Assembly (NCBI GenBank): GCA_001689415.1
Contig: LUJM01000023.1
Span: forward strand, 14,890 to 54,749
Reading direction: 5' to 3'
From: Bacteroidales bacterium M2
GTDB lineage: Bacteria; Bacteroidota; Bacteroidia; Bacteroidales; Muribaculaceae
DNA length: 39,860 nt
Part shown: piece after piece, positions 25,940 through 34,155 of the stretch
Layout of the letters: each line of letters starts with the position of its first letter
Numbering within the stretch: the stretch's first letter is position 1
Made by a program: the position numbers and the translations under genes
The notes under the pieces: generated by a model
Seen by the model: the letters and a program-made list of their open reading frames with translations, nothing else
What the model was told of the DNA's origin: nothing
Databases searched by the model: none

Positions 25940-25974
25940 AGTAGGTGGTTTCTTTTCTGATTTGTTCTAATACT

Positions 25975-25983
25975 GCAAATTTA
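25975..25983 (-). promoter_or_regulatory. Promoter -7 element for the aminotransferase gene
   Basis: Minus-strand TAAATTTGC is an exact TAnnTTTG(C) match 36 bases upstream of the ATG at 25939. The expected upstream position holds a T-rich run rather than a clear TTTG. Confidence 0.65.
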
Positions 25984-26101
25984 GACTTTTTTCAACGAAA
26001 TAAAAAATAAAATTCACCCTAAAAATACAAGCACCTATATCTCACTGGTTATCAACGCAAACCGCCGTCCGGCATCACAGTTGCCGCTTTCGGCTACGTG
26101 C

Positions 26102-26144
26102 AAAAAAATCGGAGAAGCCACAACCTGTCGCGACCTCTCCGATT
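26102..26144 (-). terminator. Intrinsic terminator of yidC
   Basis: AATCGGAGA (26107-26115) and TCTCCGATT (26136-26144) form a perfect 9-bp stem. On the minus strand it is followed by a run of seven T (complement of 26102-26108). It lies about 30 bases past the yidC stop. Confidence 0.88.
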
Positions 26145-26173
26145 ATTATATTATTTTGCAAATGCAAGCCGGC

Positions 26174-28243
26174 TTATCTGCGGCGTTTGCCACCGCCCTG
26201 CTGCTGGCGCTGTGCGGCCTGGGCCTGACGGCTTGCCTCTTCGAGGCGGGCCATCCAACCGCTCTTCTTTCGTGGCTTGCGGGCATTGGCAAGGAGCTGT
26301 TCGCGTACCTTCTTTTCATCGATTACGCGACGGAAAATCCATGTCTGAACGATAGTGATCAGTAGCGACAGGAAGTAGTAGTAGCTAAGGCCCGAAGCAT
26401 AGTCATTGAAGATAAACAAGAACATCACCGGCATGATATACATCATCATCTGCATGCCCGGCATACCCTGGCTTGTGGGCTGGTTCTGCATGCTTACCTT
26501 CATATAGATGATATTGACAACTGTCATCATCAAGCAGAATAGGCTCACATGGTTACCGTAGAACGGTATGCTAAACGGCAAGGTAAAGATTGCATCAGGG
26601 GCCGAGAGGTCGTGTGCCCAAAGGAACGACTGACCGCGAAGCTCGATTGCCGACGGGAAGAACGAGAACATGGCAATAAGAACAGGCATCTGAAGCAGCA
26701 TAGGCAGACAGCCTGAGAACGGGCTCGCTCCGGCACGGCTGTACAGAGCCATTGTCTCCTGCTGGCGTTTGAGTGCATCTTCCTGGTTGGGATACTTCTC
26801 GTTGATTTCCTTGATTTCAGGTGCAAGAACTCGCATCTTGGCCTGGCTCTTGAAGCTCTTGAAGGTGAAGGGGAAGATAATGAGCTTGATGAATATGGTC
26901 AGCAACAAGATTATGATACCGTAGTTGCTGATAAACGAACCAAGGAAGGTAAATACAGGTATTACAATGATTGTATTGATCCAGCGGAAAAGACCCCAGC
27001 CAAGAGGGATAAGACGTGTCAGCGACAGACCGTCGTCATAGCCGAGTTCGTCGTCAAGACTCGAAAGGATAGGATAATCGTTAGGTCCGAAGTACCAATC
27101 GAAACTTGCTGCTGTGCCGTCGGCAACGGTATAAGGCAGCGTTGCCGCCATTGTCATATCTTTAAGATAGTTCTCGGTCTTGAGGTTGACTGAGTTCAGT
27201 TCGGCACTGTTAAATGCATTGCGGGCGATAATTACGCTCGAGAAGAACTGGTTTTTGAATGCAACCCAGCGCACACGGCCATTGAGGCTTTCGCTGTCAT
27301 CAGAGTTGGCATCGAGATCGTCCACGCCTTCGCCAAGATACTGGTAATAGATTGCGCTGTTACGCTCCTCGAAGGTGCGGCCAAGCTCGTTGCGACCCAT
27401 TTTCTGGTGCCAGTTGAAATCCATGGTGGCGGTATTGGCCGGAAGGATTTCCGACATTCCTTTCTGCACAATGTCCATACGCACGGTATAGCCGTCCTTG
27501 GCAAGTGTGTAGCGGATGCCCCACTCTGCCCCGGGTGCCGGACTCATGGCAAAATAAACGGCACTGTCGCCCTCGGCGGTTGCTGCGAAATTGAAATCGC
27601 GTGTATCGAGGCGCTGGTCGCTGGTGCGGAACAGGAAGCCGTAGCCGTCGGTAGCATCGCGGAATAATTTTACTGTCGTTGTATCGCCTCCGACTTCGGT
27701 ATTGTATTTCTTAAGTTCTACCTGATCGACTTTAGCGCCACGGCTGTTGAGGCTGATACGCACAAGGTCGTTTTCAAGAACAATTTCCTTGCCTTCGCCA
27801 TGGATATACTTGGCAAATCCGGCGTATTTGGCAGCATTGACTGTCAGGTCTTTGATACTCGACACGGCTACATTGAGCGCATGCGCATCAAGCTCTGTGC
27901 GACCGGCAAGCAGGTCGCTGATCGATACTGTCGACACACCGTTGCTGTAGGTGCCGCTGAGTACTCCTACACTGTCAAGATTCAGGTCAAGGTTTTCACT
28001 CTTGAAATTATAGCTGCCATCGGCACCTCGTGTGCCCATAGAGCGTACCGACGCTACAAGGGCTGTGCTGTCGGCGGATGTGAGGGCGAGAGTTTGAGTC
28101 GCTGATGCGCTTTGGGCGGACTCTGTCTGTTCGCGACGCGTATTGTCGGCCACTCGCTCTGATTCGTCAGGCTTGCTCAACCAGAGAAAGCCAAACATTA
28201 CCGCGGCCATGAGTAATAGGCCGGTGACTGTGTTTTTATCCAT
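26174..28243 (-). CDS. yidC: Membrane protein insertase YidC
   Basis: A 689-residue inner-membrane insertase that places proteins into the membrane with or without the Sec translocon. TM1 is at 6-23. A large periplasmic domain (about 60-395) follows, then the conserved YidC/Oxa1 core (about 440-640): IIILLLTIFIKLIIFPFTFK, the cytoplasmic helical hairpin (SQAKMRVLAPEIKEINEKYP), SPFSGCLPMLLQMPVLIAMF, and the last segments with YIMPVMFLFIFNDYASGLSYYY. A lysine (FIKLIIF) stands where many YidC proteins have the groove arginine. The C-terminal tail is Lys/Arg/Gln-rich (ending GGGKRRR), suited to ribosome contact. Own promoter and terminator. Very secure. Confidence 0.97.
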   Translation of the reverse strand: MDKNTVTGLLLMAAVMFGFLWLSKPDESERVADNTRREQTESAQSASATQTLALTSADSTALVASVRSMGTRGADGSYNFKSENLDLNLDSVGVLSGTYSNGVSTVSISDLLAGRTELDAHALNVAVSSIKDLTVNAAKYAGFAKYIHGEGKEIVLENDLVRISLNSRGAKVDQVELKKYNTEVGGDTTTVKLFRDATDGYGFLFRTSDQRLDTRDFNFAATAEGDSAVYFAMSPAPGAEWGIRYTLAKDGYTVRMDIVQKGMSEILPANTATMDFNWHQKMGRNELGRTFEERNSAIYYQYLGEGVDDLDANSDDSESLNGRVRWVAFKNQFFSSVIIARNAFNSAELNSVNLKTENYLKDMTMAATLPYTVADGTAASFDWYFGPNDYPILSSLDDELGYDDGLSLTRLIPLGWGLFRWINTIIVIPVFTFLGSFISNYGIIILLLTIFIKLIIFPFTFKSFKSQAKMRVLAPEIKEINEKYPNQEDALKRQQETMALYSRAGASPFSGCLPMLLQMPVLIAMFSFFPSAIELRGQSFLWAHDLSAPDAIFTLPFSIPFYGNHVSLFCLMMTVVNIIYMKVSMQNQPTSQGMPGMQMMMYIMPVMFLFIFNDYASGLSYYYFLSLLITIVQTWIFRRVIDEKKVREQLLANARKPRKKSGWMARLEEASRQAQAAQRQQQGGGKRRR

Positions 28244-28308
28244 TATTGTTGATTATGGTAGTTTACCGGTGGTAAATTGTTTTAATTGTTACTTTGCTCA
28301 TTTAACAT

Positions 28309-28340
28309 GCAAAAATACGCAAAAATTTTCAAACCACAAA
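28309..28340 (-). promoter_or_regulatory. Promoter of yidC
   Basis: On the minus strand TTTG (complement of 28337-28340), a 19-base spacer, then TATTTTTGC (complement of 28309-28317). Both boxes match exactly with ideal spacing; the leader to the ATG at 28243 would be about 60 bases. Confidence 0.82.
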
Positions 28341-28404
28341 AAGGAGTACCTCACCACCGCACACCCGACTCGCTAACACATTGTATATAGCCATTTTAAC
28401 AATC

Positions 28405-28442
28405 CAAGCCCCGGAATCTGCGCTACAGCATTCCGGGGCTTG
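28405..28442 (-). terminator. Terminator of the porin gene
   Basis: CAAGCCCCGGAAT (28405-28417) and ATTCCGGGGCTTG (28430-28442) are a perfect 13-bp inverted repeat with a 12-base loop, 18 bases past the porin stop. Only a weak T-rich stretch follows on the minus strand (GATTGTT). Confidence 0.8.
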
Positions 28443-28460
28443 AGTTTTGATATTTGGAAT

Positions 28461-29726
28461 TTAGAATGAGAATTGCACCATTGCTTCGAGGCGGTTGGCA
28501 TGGCCACTCTCGCCGTTGATGTTCTTGCGAGTGCCATGGAGATATTCTACACCCACGCGAAGGTCGCCGAGGACATTGTAGAAGGCATTGGCGGCAATAT
28601 ACTGGCCATAACGGTAGGTATCGCCCGACATGCCCTTTGTATCATAGAGTTGCGCACGGCTGTACGAGCCTGTTACGAAGAAATCGGGAGTAAAGTTATA
28701 CTGCAGGCCTGCGGTCCAACCGGTCGTTCCTGGAGCTTTGAGGCGGTCAGCGCCGTCGGGCACAAGGTCAAAGCCAAGGCCGTCGAGGTCATTGATATAG
28801 CTTGCAATACCCTTGCCATAGGTATAATGACCAAAGAATTTCAGACCGCCAACAATATCTGTTATCGCGCTCATCTGCACACCCCAGCCGGTACGGAAAT
28901 GATTTGACCCGGCTCCGGCCATATCGCGATAGCTCAGCTCGCGGAGGATACCTGATAGCCGGATATGGCTGTCGCCTTTGTTCCAGGCATACTGCACATA
29001 AGCCGGAATATCGGGAAAACGCTGCGAGATTGTACTCGTCGATGCTCCGAGGGTATAGTTGACCGAAGGCAATTCTGCCGATATGGCGTACGAGAAGCCT
29101 CGGTACGAAGGGCTGGCATACTGCACCATCATATTCTTGGCCGACGTCTGCCCCGCAGGTCCTTGGTCATCTACTGTAGGAGCCATGGCCGGACCGTCGG
29201 CAAAGGTACTTCGCATCTTTCCAAGCGTCACATGACCTACAGTCACATAGGCTTGCTTCAATTTGAGTCCGTAGCCGCCGTTATCGCCCGTAAAATTAGT
29301 CTGAACATACACTATGACACGGCCAACCTTGGTCTGACGTGTAACAAGTTTCAGAAAAATCGACGAATGGGCGGCTGTCGCTCCGAAGCGCTGGCGCTGC
29401 GCCGGGTCGAAGGGTACGGGTATCTTGCTTGTATAGAAGTCGTTGTTTGGCACGGCTCCGCAAAGGTCATACTCGCCGACGGCCTTCACGTAACCGCCAA
29501 CACCAAGTGCTACCGACCCTTTCTTGTCAAGAAAGAGAAATCGGGGAGCCGCAGGGTCTTCAAACGCCAAATTGGCGCGGGAGTACATCATGGCAACATT
29601 CGAGATATGGTCTGGATGCCCCGGATCGCCCGACACTATGACTGCTCGGTCGGGAATTGAATCAACTGTCTGCGCAAAACCTGATAGTGCAGGAAGAAGC
29701 GCCAAGCTAAGAATTAATTTTCTCAT
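28461..29726 (-). CDS. Outer membrane porin, DcaP-like beta-barrel
   Basis: A 421-residue exported protein with signal peptide 1-18 (ending SGFA). After a short N-terminal segment the chain alternates hydrophobic and polar residues as in a 16-18 strand barrel, with glycine and aromatic girdles, and ends in Phe (MVQFSF), the usual outer-membrane assembly signal. The stretch VGGYVKAVGEYDL and the loop VDDQGPAGQ resemble DcaP-like trimeric porins, so uptake of small anionic solutes is possible; I cannot name a substrate. It has its own terminator and stands between yidC and the CorC-like gene. Confidence 0.82.
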   Translation of the reverse strand: MRKLILSLALLPALSGFAQTVDSIPDRAVIVSGDPGHPDHISNVAMMYSRANLAFEDPAAPRFLFLDKKGSVALGVGGYVKAVGEYDLCGAVPNNDFYTSKIPVPFDPAQRQRFGATAAHSSIFLKLVTRQTKVGRVIVYVQTNFTGDNGGYGLKLKQAYVTVGHVTLGKMRSTFADGPAMAPTVDDQGPAGQTSAKNMMVQYASPSYRGFSYAISAELPSVNYTLGASTSTISQRFPDIPAYVQYAWNKGDSHIRLSGILRELSYRDMAGAGSNHFRTGWGVQMSAITDIVGGLKFFGHYTYGKGIASYINDLDGLGFDLVPDGADRLKAPGTTGWTAGLQYNFTPDFFVTGSYSRAQLYDTKGMSGDTYRYGQYIAANAFYNVLGDLRVGVEYLHGTRKNINGESGHANRLEAMVQFSF

Positions 29727-29785
29727 GAGGTATGTGTTGTGATGTTATAAGTTATCAACAACACAAACTCACAATAAGTTTACCC

Positions 29786-29813
29786 CCGGCAAGGTAAAAT
29801 ACTATCTTGCCGG
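29786..29813 (-). terminator. Hairpin after the CorC-like gene
   Basis: CCGGCAAG (29786-29793) and CTTGCCGG (29806-29813) form a perfect 8-bp stem with a 12-base loop, 16 bases past the stop. The minus-strand sequence after it (GGGTAAACTT) lacks a clear U-run. Confidence 0.6.
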
Positions 29814-29828
29814 AATTGACTATTTCCT

Positions 29829-31127
29829 TTATTCTTCGTTTGTTTGCTCCTCGGTCTGACGGGATATGCGTATCAGCTCGAGGCGGTTAGCCGATTTCTT
29901 CATTATATCGAAGCGTAGTGGCTCTATCAGCACGGTTTCGCCCTGCGCAGGTATAGTGCCGGTAGACTGCAGTATATAACCGGCTATGGTCTGATAGCTG
30001 TCGTCCTCGGGAATCTCAAATCCGAAGCGTTCGTTGATGTCGGCAATCTCACAGCGCCCCGAGAATTCAAATACACCGGGGGCTACCTCGCGGGCTGTAA
30101 GGCCCGAATTGTCATGCTCGTCTTCTATATTGCCGCAGATTTCTTCCATGAGGTCTTCGAGTGTCAACATTCCGGCTGTGCCGCCGAATTCATCAATCAC
30201 TATCGCTATCGACCGCTTCTGCTGCAAGAGTCGGCGCATCATGATATTGGCCATGAGATTTTCGGGTGTATAAAGCACCGGCTTTACTCGTTCCTTCCAA
30301 TCTACCGACGCATCAAAAAGCTCGCTCACATGTATATAGCCCAATATGGTATCGATATCGTCGCGATAAACGATTACCTTCGAGCGCCCGGTACTTGTGA
30401 ATAGCTCTACCAGCTGCTCGCGTGTACCGTTTTCGATATTTATGGCCACTATTTCATTTCGAGGTATCATGCAGTCGCGCACGTGGGTCGACGAAAAATC
30501 GAGGGCGTTACGGAAGATTTTAACCTCGTTGTCAACCTCTTGCTTCTGCTCTTCCATATCGTCGATAGTCTCCTCGATATAGTCGTTGAGGTCTCCGATA
30601 GATATCAGGTGCATTTTTTTATCGGCATCCTTGACCCCGACAAGGCGCATAAGCATACGCGAAAGCCACGACGTAAAGGCTGATATCGGATACAACACGA
30701 TATAGACCAGATACATCGGCAAGGCCATGAACTTGAACGAGTTATTAGGATTGATGCCGAATATCGTCTTTGGCAGGAACTCGCCTGTAAGCAGTATTAT
30801 AAGGGTCGATATCAAGGTCTGCCCCAGCAGTATAAAAACCTCGTTGTTGTAAATCTGTGCAAGCAGCGGCTCTATCAGGGCGGCAGCTCCCATACCGTAG
30901 ATTACAAGCACAACATTGTTTCCCACAAGGATTGTAGAGATAAACAATTCGGAATTGGAATAGAAACGGTTGATGATACGGCCAATAAAACCGCCCTTGT
31001 TCACATCAAGCTCCACGCGTACGCGGTCGCTGGTGACAAAAGCCATTTCAACTCCCGAAAATAAGCCTGAGAGAATGAGGCTTACAAGGGTTATGCTTAT
31101 CCATATCGAAGGATCTGATACACTCAT
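29829..31127 (-). CDS. CNNM/CorC-family membrane protein (DUF21, CBS pair, transporter-associated domain)
   Basis: A 432-residue inner-membrane protein of the hemolysin C/CorC group, often annotated as GldE-like in Bacteroidota. The N-terminal DUF21 region (about 1-190) has four hydrophobic segments (ITLVSLILSGLFSGVEMAFV, the conserved ILVGNNVVLVIYG, and a TGEFLPK motif). Two CBS domains cover about 205-330, with MIPRNEIVAI and the IVIDEFGGTAGMLTLEDLMEEI signature. The CorC_HlyC domain (about 345-425) has PEDDSYQTIAGYI. Relatives are linked to magnesium/cobalt efflux or ion sensing; the substrate is inferred only. It follows lptC by 19 bases in the coaX cluster. Confidence 0.92.
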   Translation of the reverse strand: MSVSDPSIWISITLVSLILSGLFSGVEMAFVTSDRVRVELDVNKGGFIGRIINRFYSNSELFISTILVGNNVVLVIYGMGAAALIEPLLAQIYNNEVFILLGQTLISTLIILLTGEFLPKTIFGINPNNSFKFMALPMYLVYIVLYPISAFTSWLSRMLMRLVGVKDADKKMHLISIGDLNDYIEETIDDMEEQKQEVDNEVKIFRNALDFSSTHVRDCMIPRNEIVAINIENGTREQLVELFTSTGRSKVIVYRDDIDTILGYIHVSELFDASVDWKERVKPVLYTPENLMANIMMRRLLQQKRSIAIVIDEFGGTAGMLTLEDLMEEICGNIEDEHDNSGLTAREVAPGVFEFSGRCEIADINERFGFEIPEDDSYQTIAGYILQSTGTIPAQGETVLIEPLRFDIMKKSANRLELIRISRQTEEQTNEE

Positions 31128-31146
31128 GGGTATTATTTGTTTTTAA

Positions 31147-31914
31147 TCAGAGGCGTTTTAGTTTTGCTTTGCGCATCACCACTCCGTTGACTACCAACGG
31201 TGCCGTATCGGCAGCGGCCTCGCGGGCTGCTTCCGACGGGCGCTGGCGGTGACGGCGCCGCGTGTTCGATGCCGGGGTGGCCGACGTATCATTAGTTGCG
31301 CTATCCTTGACTGCCTCCTTGCGCTCTACCGGCAGTATGGCGGTCGGGCGACGAACGCTATAGTATCGCATACTTTGGTCTGATTCGAATCCGAAACCCT
31401 CGATTATGCGGTCGGTGCGCACAATGTGGATAAACGAATCAGAGTATATCTTGCGGGCGTTCTGGTCCCAGAACAGCTGCTGTGTCAGGAATGAATCGGC
31501 TTCGGTATTTACCATGACCACGTTGCCATTCAGTTCCCACAGGCGTTTGCGAGAAAAATAAACTGCTGAATCGCACACCACGTTGGCCGACGGTTGCATC
31601 TCAAGGTCGTACTGCTGCAGTTCAAGGCCGTCGGGAAAGCGCCAGAATGGTTCTTCGGCGTCTTCAAACATCAGCCACAACGGCGAGGTCAGATGATAGC
31701 GGGTATAGCCCGAATCGCTGATCAAAGTCGATACATCGCTTGTCGACATCGTTGGCGTTGTCATACCGTCGCCCGCATTGGGTACATAGCGTTTCTGCTC
31801 CGGGCCGCAGCCACAAAGCAATGTAGCCGCAGTCCATGTCAGGATTGCGGCTGTCGGCAAGGCCAGCATCGACCTTTTCCTATATTTTAGTATATCTTGC
31901 TCTGTCGGAACCAC
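31147..31914 (-). CDS. lptC: LPS export periplasmic protein LptC
   Basis: A 255-residue envelope protein of the Lpt bridge that carries lipopolysaccharide from the inner to the outer membrane. A hydrophobic stretch (about 17-34) ends LLCGCGPEQ, so it may be a lipoprotein. The LptC beta-jellyroll runs from about 60 to 195 (SGYTRYHLTSPLWLMFED, NVVMVNTEADSFLTQQLFWD, GFGFESDQSMRYYSV). A Ser/Ala/Arg-rich tail (about 200-255) is extra. The start is uncertain: GTG 31914 gives a positively charged n-region but overlaps the preceding gene by 28 bases; ATG 31869 has AGGAAAAGG just upstream but yields an uncharged signal. It lies between an outer-membrane protein gene and the CorC-like gene. Confidence 0.88.
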   Translation of the reverse strand: MVPTEQDILKYRKRSMLALPTAAILTWTAATLLCGCGPEQKRYVPNAGDGMTTPTMSTSDVSTLISDSGYTRYHLTSPLWLMFEDAEEPFWRFPDGLELQQYDLEMQPSANVVCDSAVYFSRKRLWELNGNVVMVNTEADSFLTQQLFWDQNARKIYSDSFIHIVRTDRIIEGFGFESDQSMRYYSVRRPTAILPVERKEAVKDSATNDTSATPASNTRRRHRQRPSEAAREAAADTAPLVVNGVVMRKAKLKRL

Positions 31915-33146
31915 ATTTCGTTGAAATTCACCCCGATAGTGATATTGAGATAATTCTCTTTAATCAGAGGATTGGGGTGGGCCTGACGATGCAACCACTC
32001 GAAACCGAGGTTGATAGTGGTCTTGAATTCCGGCACAGGGAAACCGAAACCGGCTGTTATACCATACTCGCGCAGCTGGTTGCCGCGGAGTTTGAGGTAG
32101 TCGTCGGCCCAGTATGCACCAAGGCGGTAGTTGACACGCTTGAAGTACGAGCCGCGGAAATTAGGCACATACTGTATACCGAGGGCGTACTTACTGCGGT
32201 CGGCATAGCTCTGTAGATGCTCGTTCTCCTCGGTATAGCGGTATTTGGCCTTGCTCCAGGGCTGGAAGGTATAGTCGAATTCTACCATTACCTCGCGGCC
32301 AAACTGATAGTTGATACCTGCGCCCCAGGTTTCGGGGAGCGAGTAGTTGCCTTTGAGCTTGTGCTCGTCCGAGAACTGAGGCTTATATTCATCAAGAGCG
32401 GTGTCTAAGTAAACCTGTCGGCCGGTACCCAGCAATGTCTTACCGGGGGTATATGTGAGACCGAGGGTCAGACGGTCGCCGGCAACCGGGCTGAAGAAGT
32501 ACTGGGCACCGAATGTCAGGCGATAGTCGCGCACGATCATCTGTTTCTGGAACAAGGCGCTCTGCTGCGACGACAGAACCGCATAGGTCTCGTTAAGAAC
32601 CGTACCGAACAGATAAGATATATTCGCACCCACGGTGAAGCCCTTGAACGGACGGCCCGCAACACCAAGATACAGCTCATTCAAGCTGCCCGAGCCTTGG
32701 CGCGAATCGATACCGTTGTCAATCTGGCTGCCGAATGAGTATCCTACCGACGAATACGGCACCAAGCCTACCGAGCCGCCCATATATTTGCCGAGCGGAA
32801 ACTGCATGGTCACGTAGTCAAGACCGCCACCGAAGTCCTTATCCTTTATCAGTTCTCCGTTTTGTTTTTCTGTCTGCCACATTGCCGTAAGGTCGATACC
32901 CATATCGAAAAGGAATGTCAGGGTATCTATTGCCGCATACGATGCCGGGTTCATGGCATTGATCTGGCGGCCCGAATTCATGGCATAGCCGACACCGCCC
33001 ATCGCACGTTGTATCGATGTGGCTCGGTCGCGCAAGATACCGACACCATAGGCCGAGTAAGGGGTCATCGTGCCGTTTTGTGCCACGACCGGCGCTGTTG
33101 CGGTCAATAAAAGGGCAAGAATAAGCGCTATTCTGCTAATTTTCAT
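31887..33146 (-). CDS. Outer membrane beta-barrel protein of the coaX-lptC cluster
   Basis: A 419-residue exported protein with signal peptide 1-23 (MKISRIALILALLLTATAPVVA). The start of the mature part, NGTMTPYSAYGVGILRDRATS with RAMGGVGYAM and NPASYAAIDTLTF, is typical of the FadL/PorV-like barrels that Bacteroidota encode next to coaX and lptC. The rest is strand after strand with aromatic ends (GGSVGLVPYSSVGYSFGSQ, EVMVEFDYTFQPWSKAKYRY). Function is unknown; transport of hydrophobic compounds is a possibility from the family. The start at 33146 gives a clean signal and overlaps coaX by 11 bases; a longer in-frame start at 33191 adds 15 unlikely residues. Confidence 0.87.
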   Translation of the reverse strand: MKISRIALILALLLTATAPVVAQNGTMTPYSAYGVGILRDRATSIQRAMGGVGYAMNSGRQINAMNPASYAAIDTLTFLFDMGIDLTAMWQTEKQNGELIKDKDFGGGLDYVTMQFPLGKYMGGSVGLVPYSSVGYSFGSQIDNGIDSRQGSGSLNELYLGVAGRPFKGFTVGANISYLFGTVLNETYAVLSSQQSALFQKQMIVRDYRLTFGAQYFFSPVAGDRLTLGLTYTPGKTLLGTGRQVYLDTALDEYKPQFSDEHKLKGNYSLPETWGAGINYQFGREVMVEFDYTFQPWSKAKYRYTEENEHLQSYADRSKYALGIQYVPNFRGSYFKRVNYRLGAYWADDYLKLRGNQLREYGITAGFGFPVPEFKTTINLGFEWLHRQAHPNPLIKENYLNITIGVNFNEMWFRQSKIY

Positions 33147-33891
33147 CTTTAATAATACTGTATAGACCCTTATGCACAAGATAGGGGTCATGGATATAGT
33201 CGAATGTGAGAATGTTTTCGTTTACAAGTAGTTCTGCCGACCCGCCGGTAAGCACCGCAAGGGCCTTATGGCCGGCCGCCTGGTGATAGTAGGCAAGTTC
33301 TGCCGCGATGCCCCTCACCGCCCCGCTACGCATAGCCTCGGCTGTAGTCTGGCCCCAGAGAGGGATATCGCCTCCTTGGGCTGACACGGCAGGCAAGGCG
33401 TCGGTAAATGCAGCCAAAGCTCGCAGTCGCAAATCAATGCCGGGTGCTATATTGCCGCCTACATAGCGATTTCCCTCTACGTAGTCGTAGGTAACAGCCG
33501 TTCCGATATCCGATACAAGCAGTGGTCGGTTGTAACCGGCCAAATGGCGTGCGCCTAAAGCTGCGGCAAGGCGGTCGGCCCCGAGGGTATCGGGCGTGCG
33601 GTAGGCAATGCTAAGCGGCATGGGTGTACGAGCCGTAAGCTCCACGATTCTGTCCGCAAGGCCTTCGAGCGATGCGGCATCGTCGGCATGCTCCGAGGCT
33701 ACGACTGTGCACCAGCAGATAGAGTCGAAACGACCCTCGCCTCCGAACACTCGCTGCTCCATAGCACGTACAAGATCACCGGCTGGCAGGCTTTCGTCAC
33801 CCTTGAGGGTGTCGATTAGATGTCCGTCGGTGCTCCATGCAGCTGCCTTTATGGCAGTATTGCCTCGGTCGATTGTGAGTTTCGCTCGCAT
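33136..33891 (-). CDS. coaX: Type III pantothenate kinase
   Basis: A 251-residue cytoplasmic kinase that phosphorylates pantothenate, the first step of coenzyme A synthesis. It belongs to the ASKHA fold. Phosphate-1 motif is D8 in TIDRGNTAIK; the catalytic aspartate is D106 in LGADRLAA; the adenosine-side motif is DIGTAVTYDY (from D128); GGNIAPGIDLRLRAL (145-159) is a further family block. Length is standard. It ends in TAG, one of the few amber stops here, and overlaps the next gene by 11 bases. It is the first gene of a four-gene cluster and may have almost no leader (see the promoter entry). Confidence 0.95.
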   Translation of the reverse strand: MRAKLTIDRGNTAIKAAAWSTDGHLIDTLKGDESLPAGDLVRAMEQRVFGGEGRFDSICWCTVVASEHADDAASLEGLADRIVELTARTPMPLSIAYRTPDTLGADRLAAALGARHLAGYNRPLLVSDIGTAVTYDYVEGNRYVGGNIAPGIDLRLRALAAFTDALPAVSAQGGDIPLWGQTTAEAMRSGAVRGIAAELAYYHQAAGHKALAVLTGGSAELLVNENILTFDYIHDPYLVHKGLYSIIKDEN

Positions 33892-33897
33892 AATGGG

Positions 33898-33906
33898 GCA
33901 AAATTA
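33898..33906 (-). promoter_or_regulatory. Promoter -7 element directly before coaX
   Basis: Minus-strand TAATTTTGC matches TAnnTTTG(C) exactly and ends only six bases before the ATG at 33891. If used, transcription would start within a few bases of the start codon, i.e. a nearly leaderless message. A second TACTTTTGC lies further upstream at 34059-34067. Confidence 0.5.
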
Positions 33907-34155
33907 CAAAATCGTGGCCACTTTGAGACTATCTTTCCAATTATTAAATGTTAAAATTGCGTAAGTCATACACGCCCGACATAATCGAACCGCTCAGAAC
34001 AACTCTGATTGAGTACATTTCGACCTCTTTAATATTAACCAAATTAGCCCAACGCCAAGCAAAAGTAATAATTTTTGTTCCAGGCGTTGAGCTTTAGCGA
34101 AACCTCCGGCCGGACTTTCGCTTATAAGGATTATTATCAAGAAGCTATATCAGTC

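Noticed and set aside
28244..28460. Small RNA gene between yidC and the porin gene
   Set aside because: The visible signals are the yidC promoter and the porin terminator; nothing else needs explaining.
33892..34155. Small gene or tRNA in the coaX-rtcB gap
   Set aside because: No cloverleaf or supported small frame is seen. There are promoter-like elements and one weak hairpin (AACGCC with GGCGTT, about 34051-34088) only.
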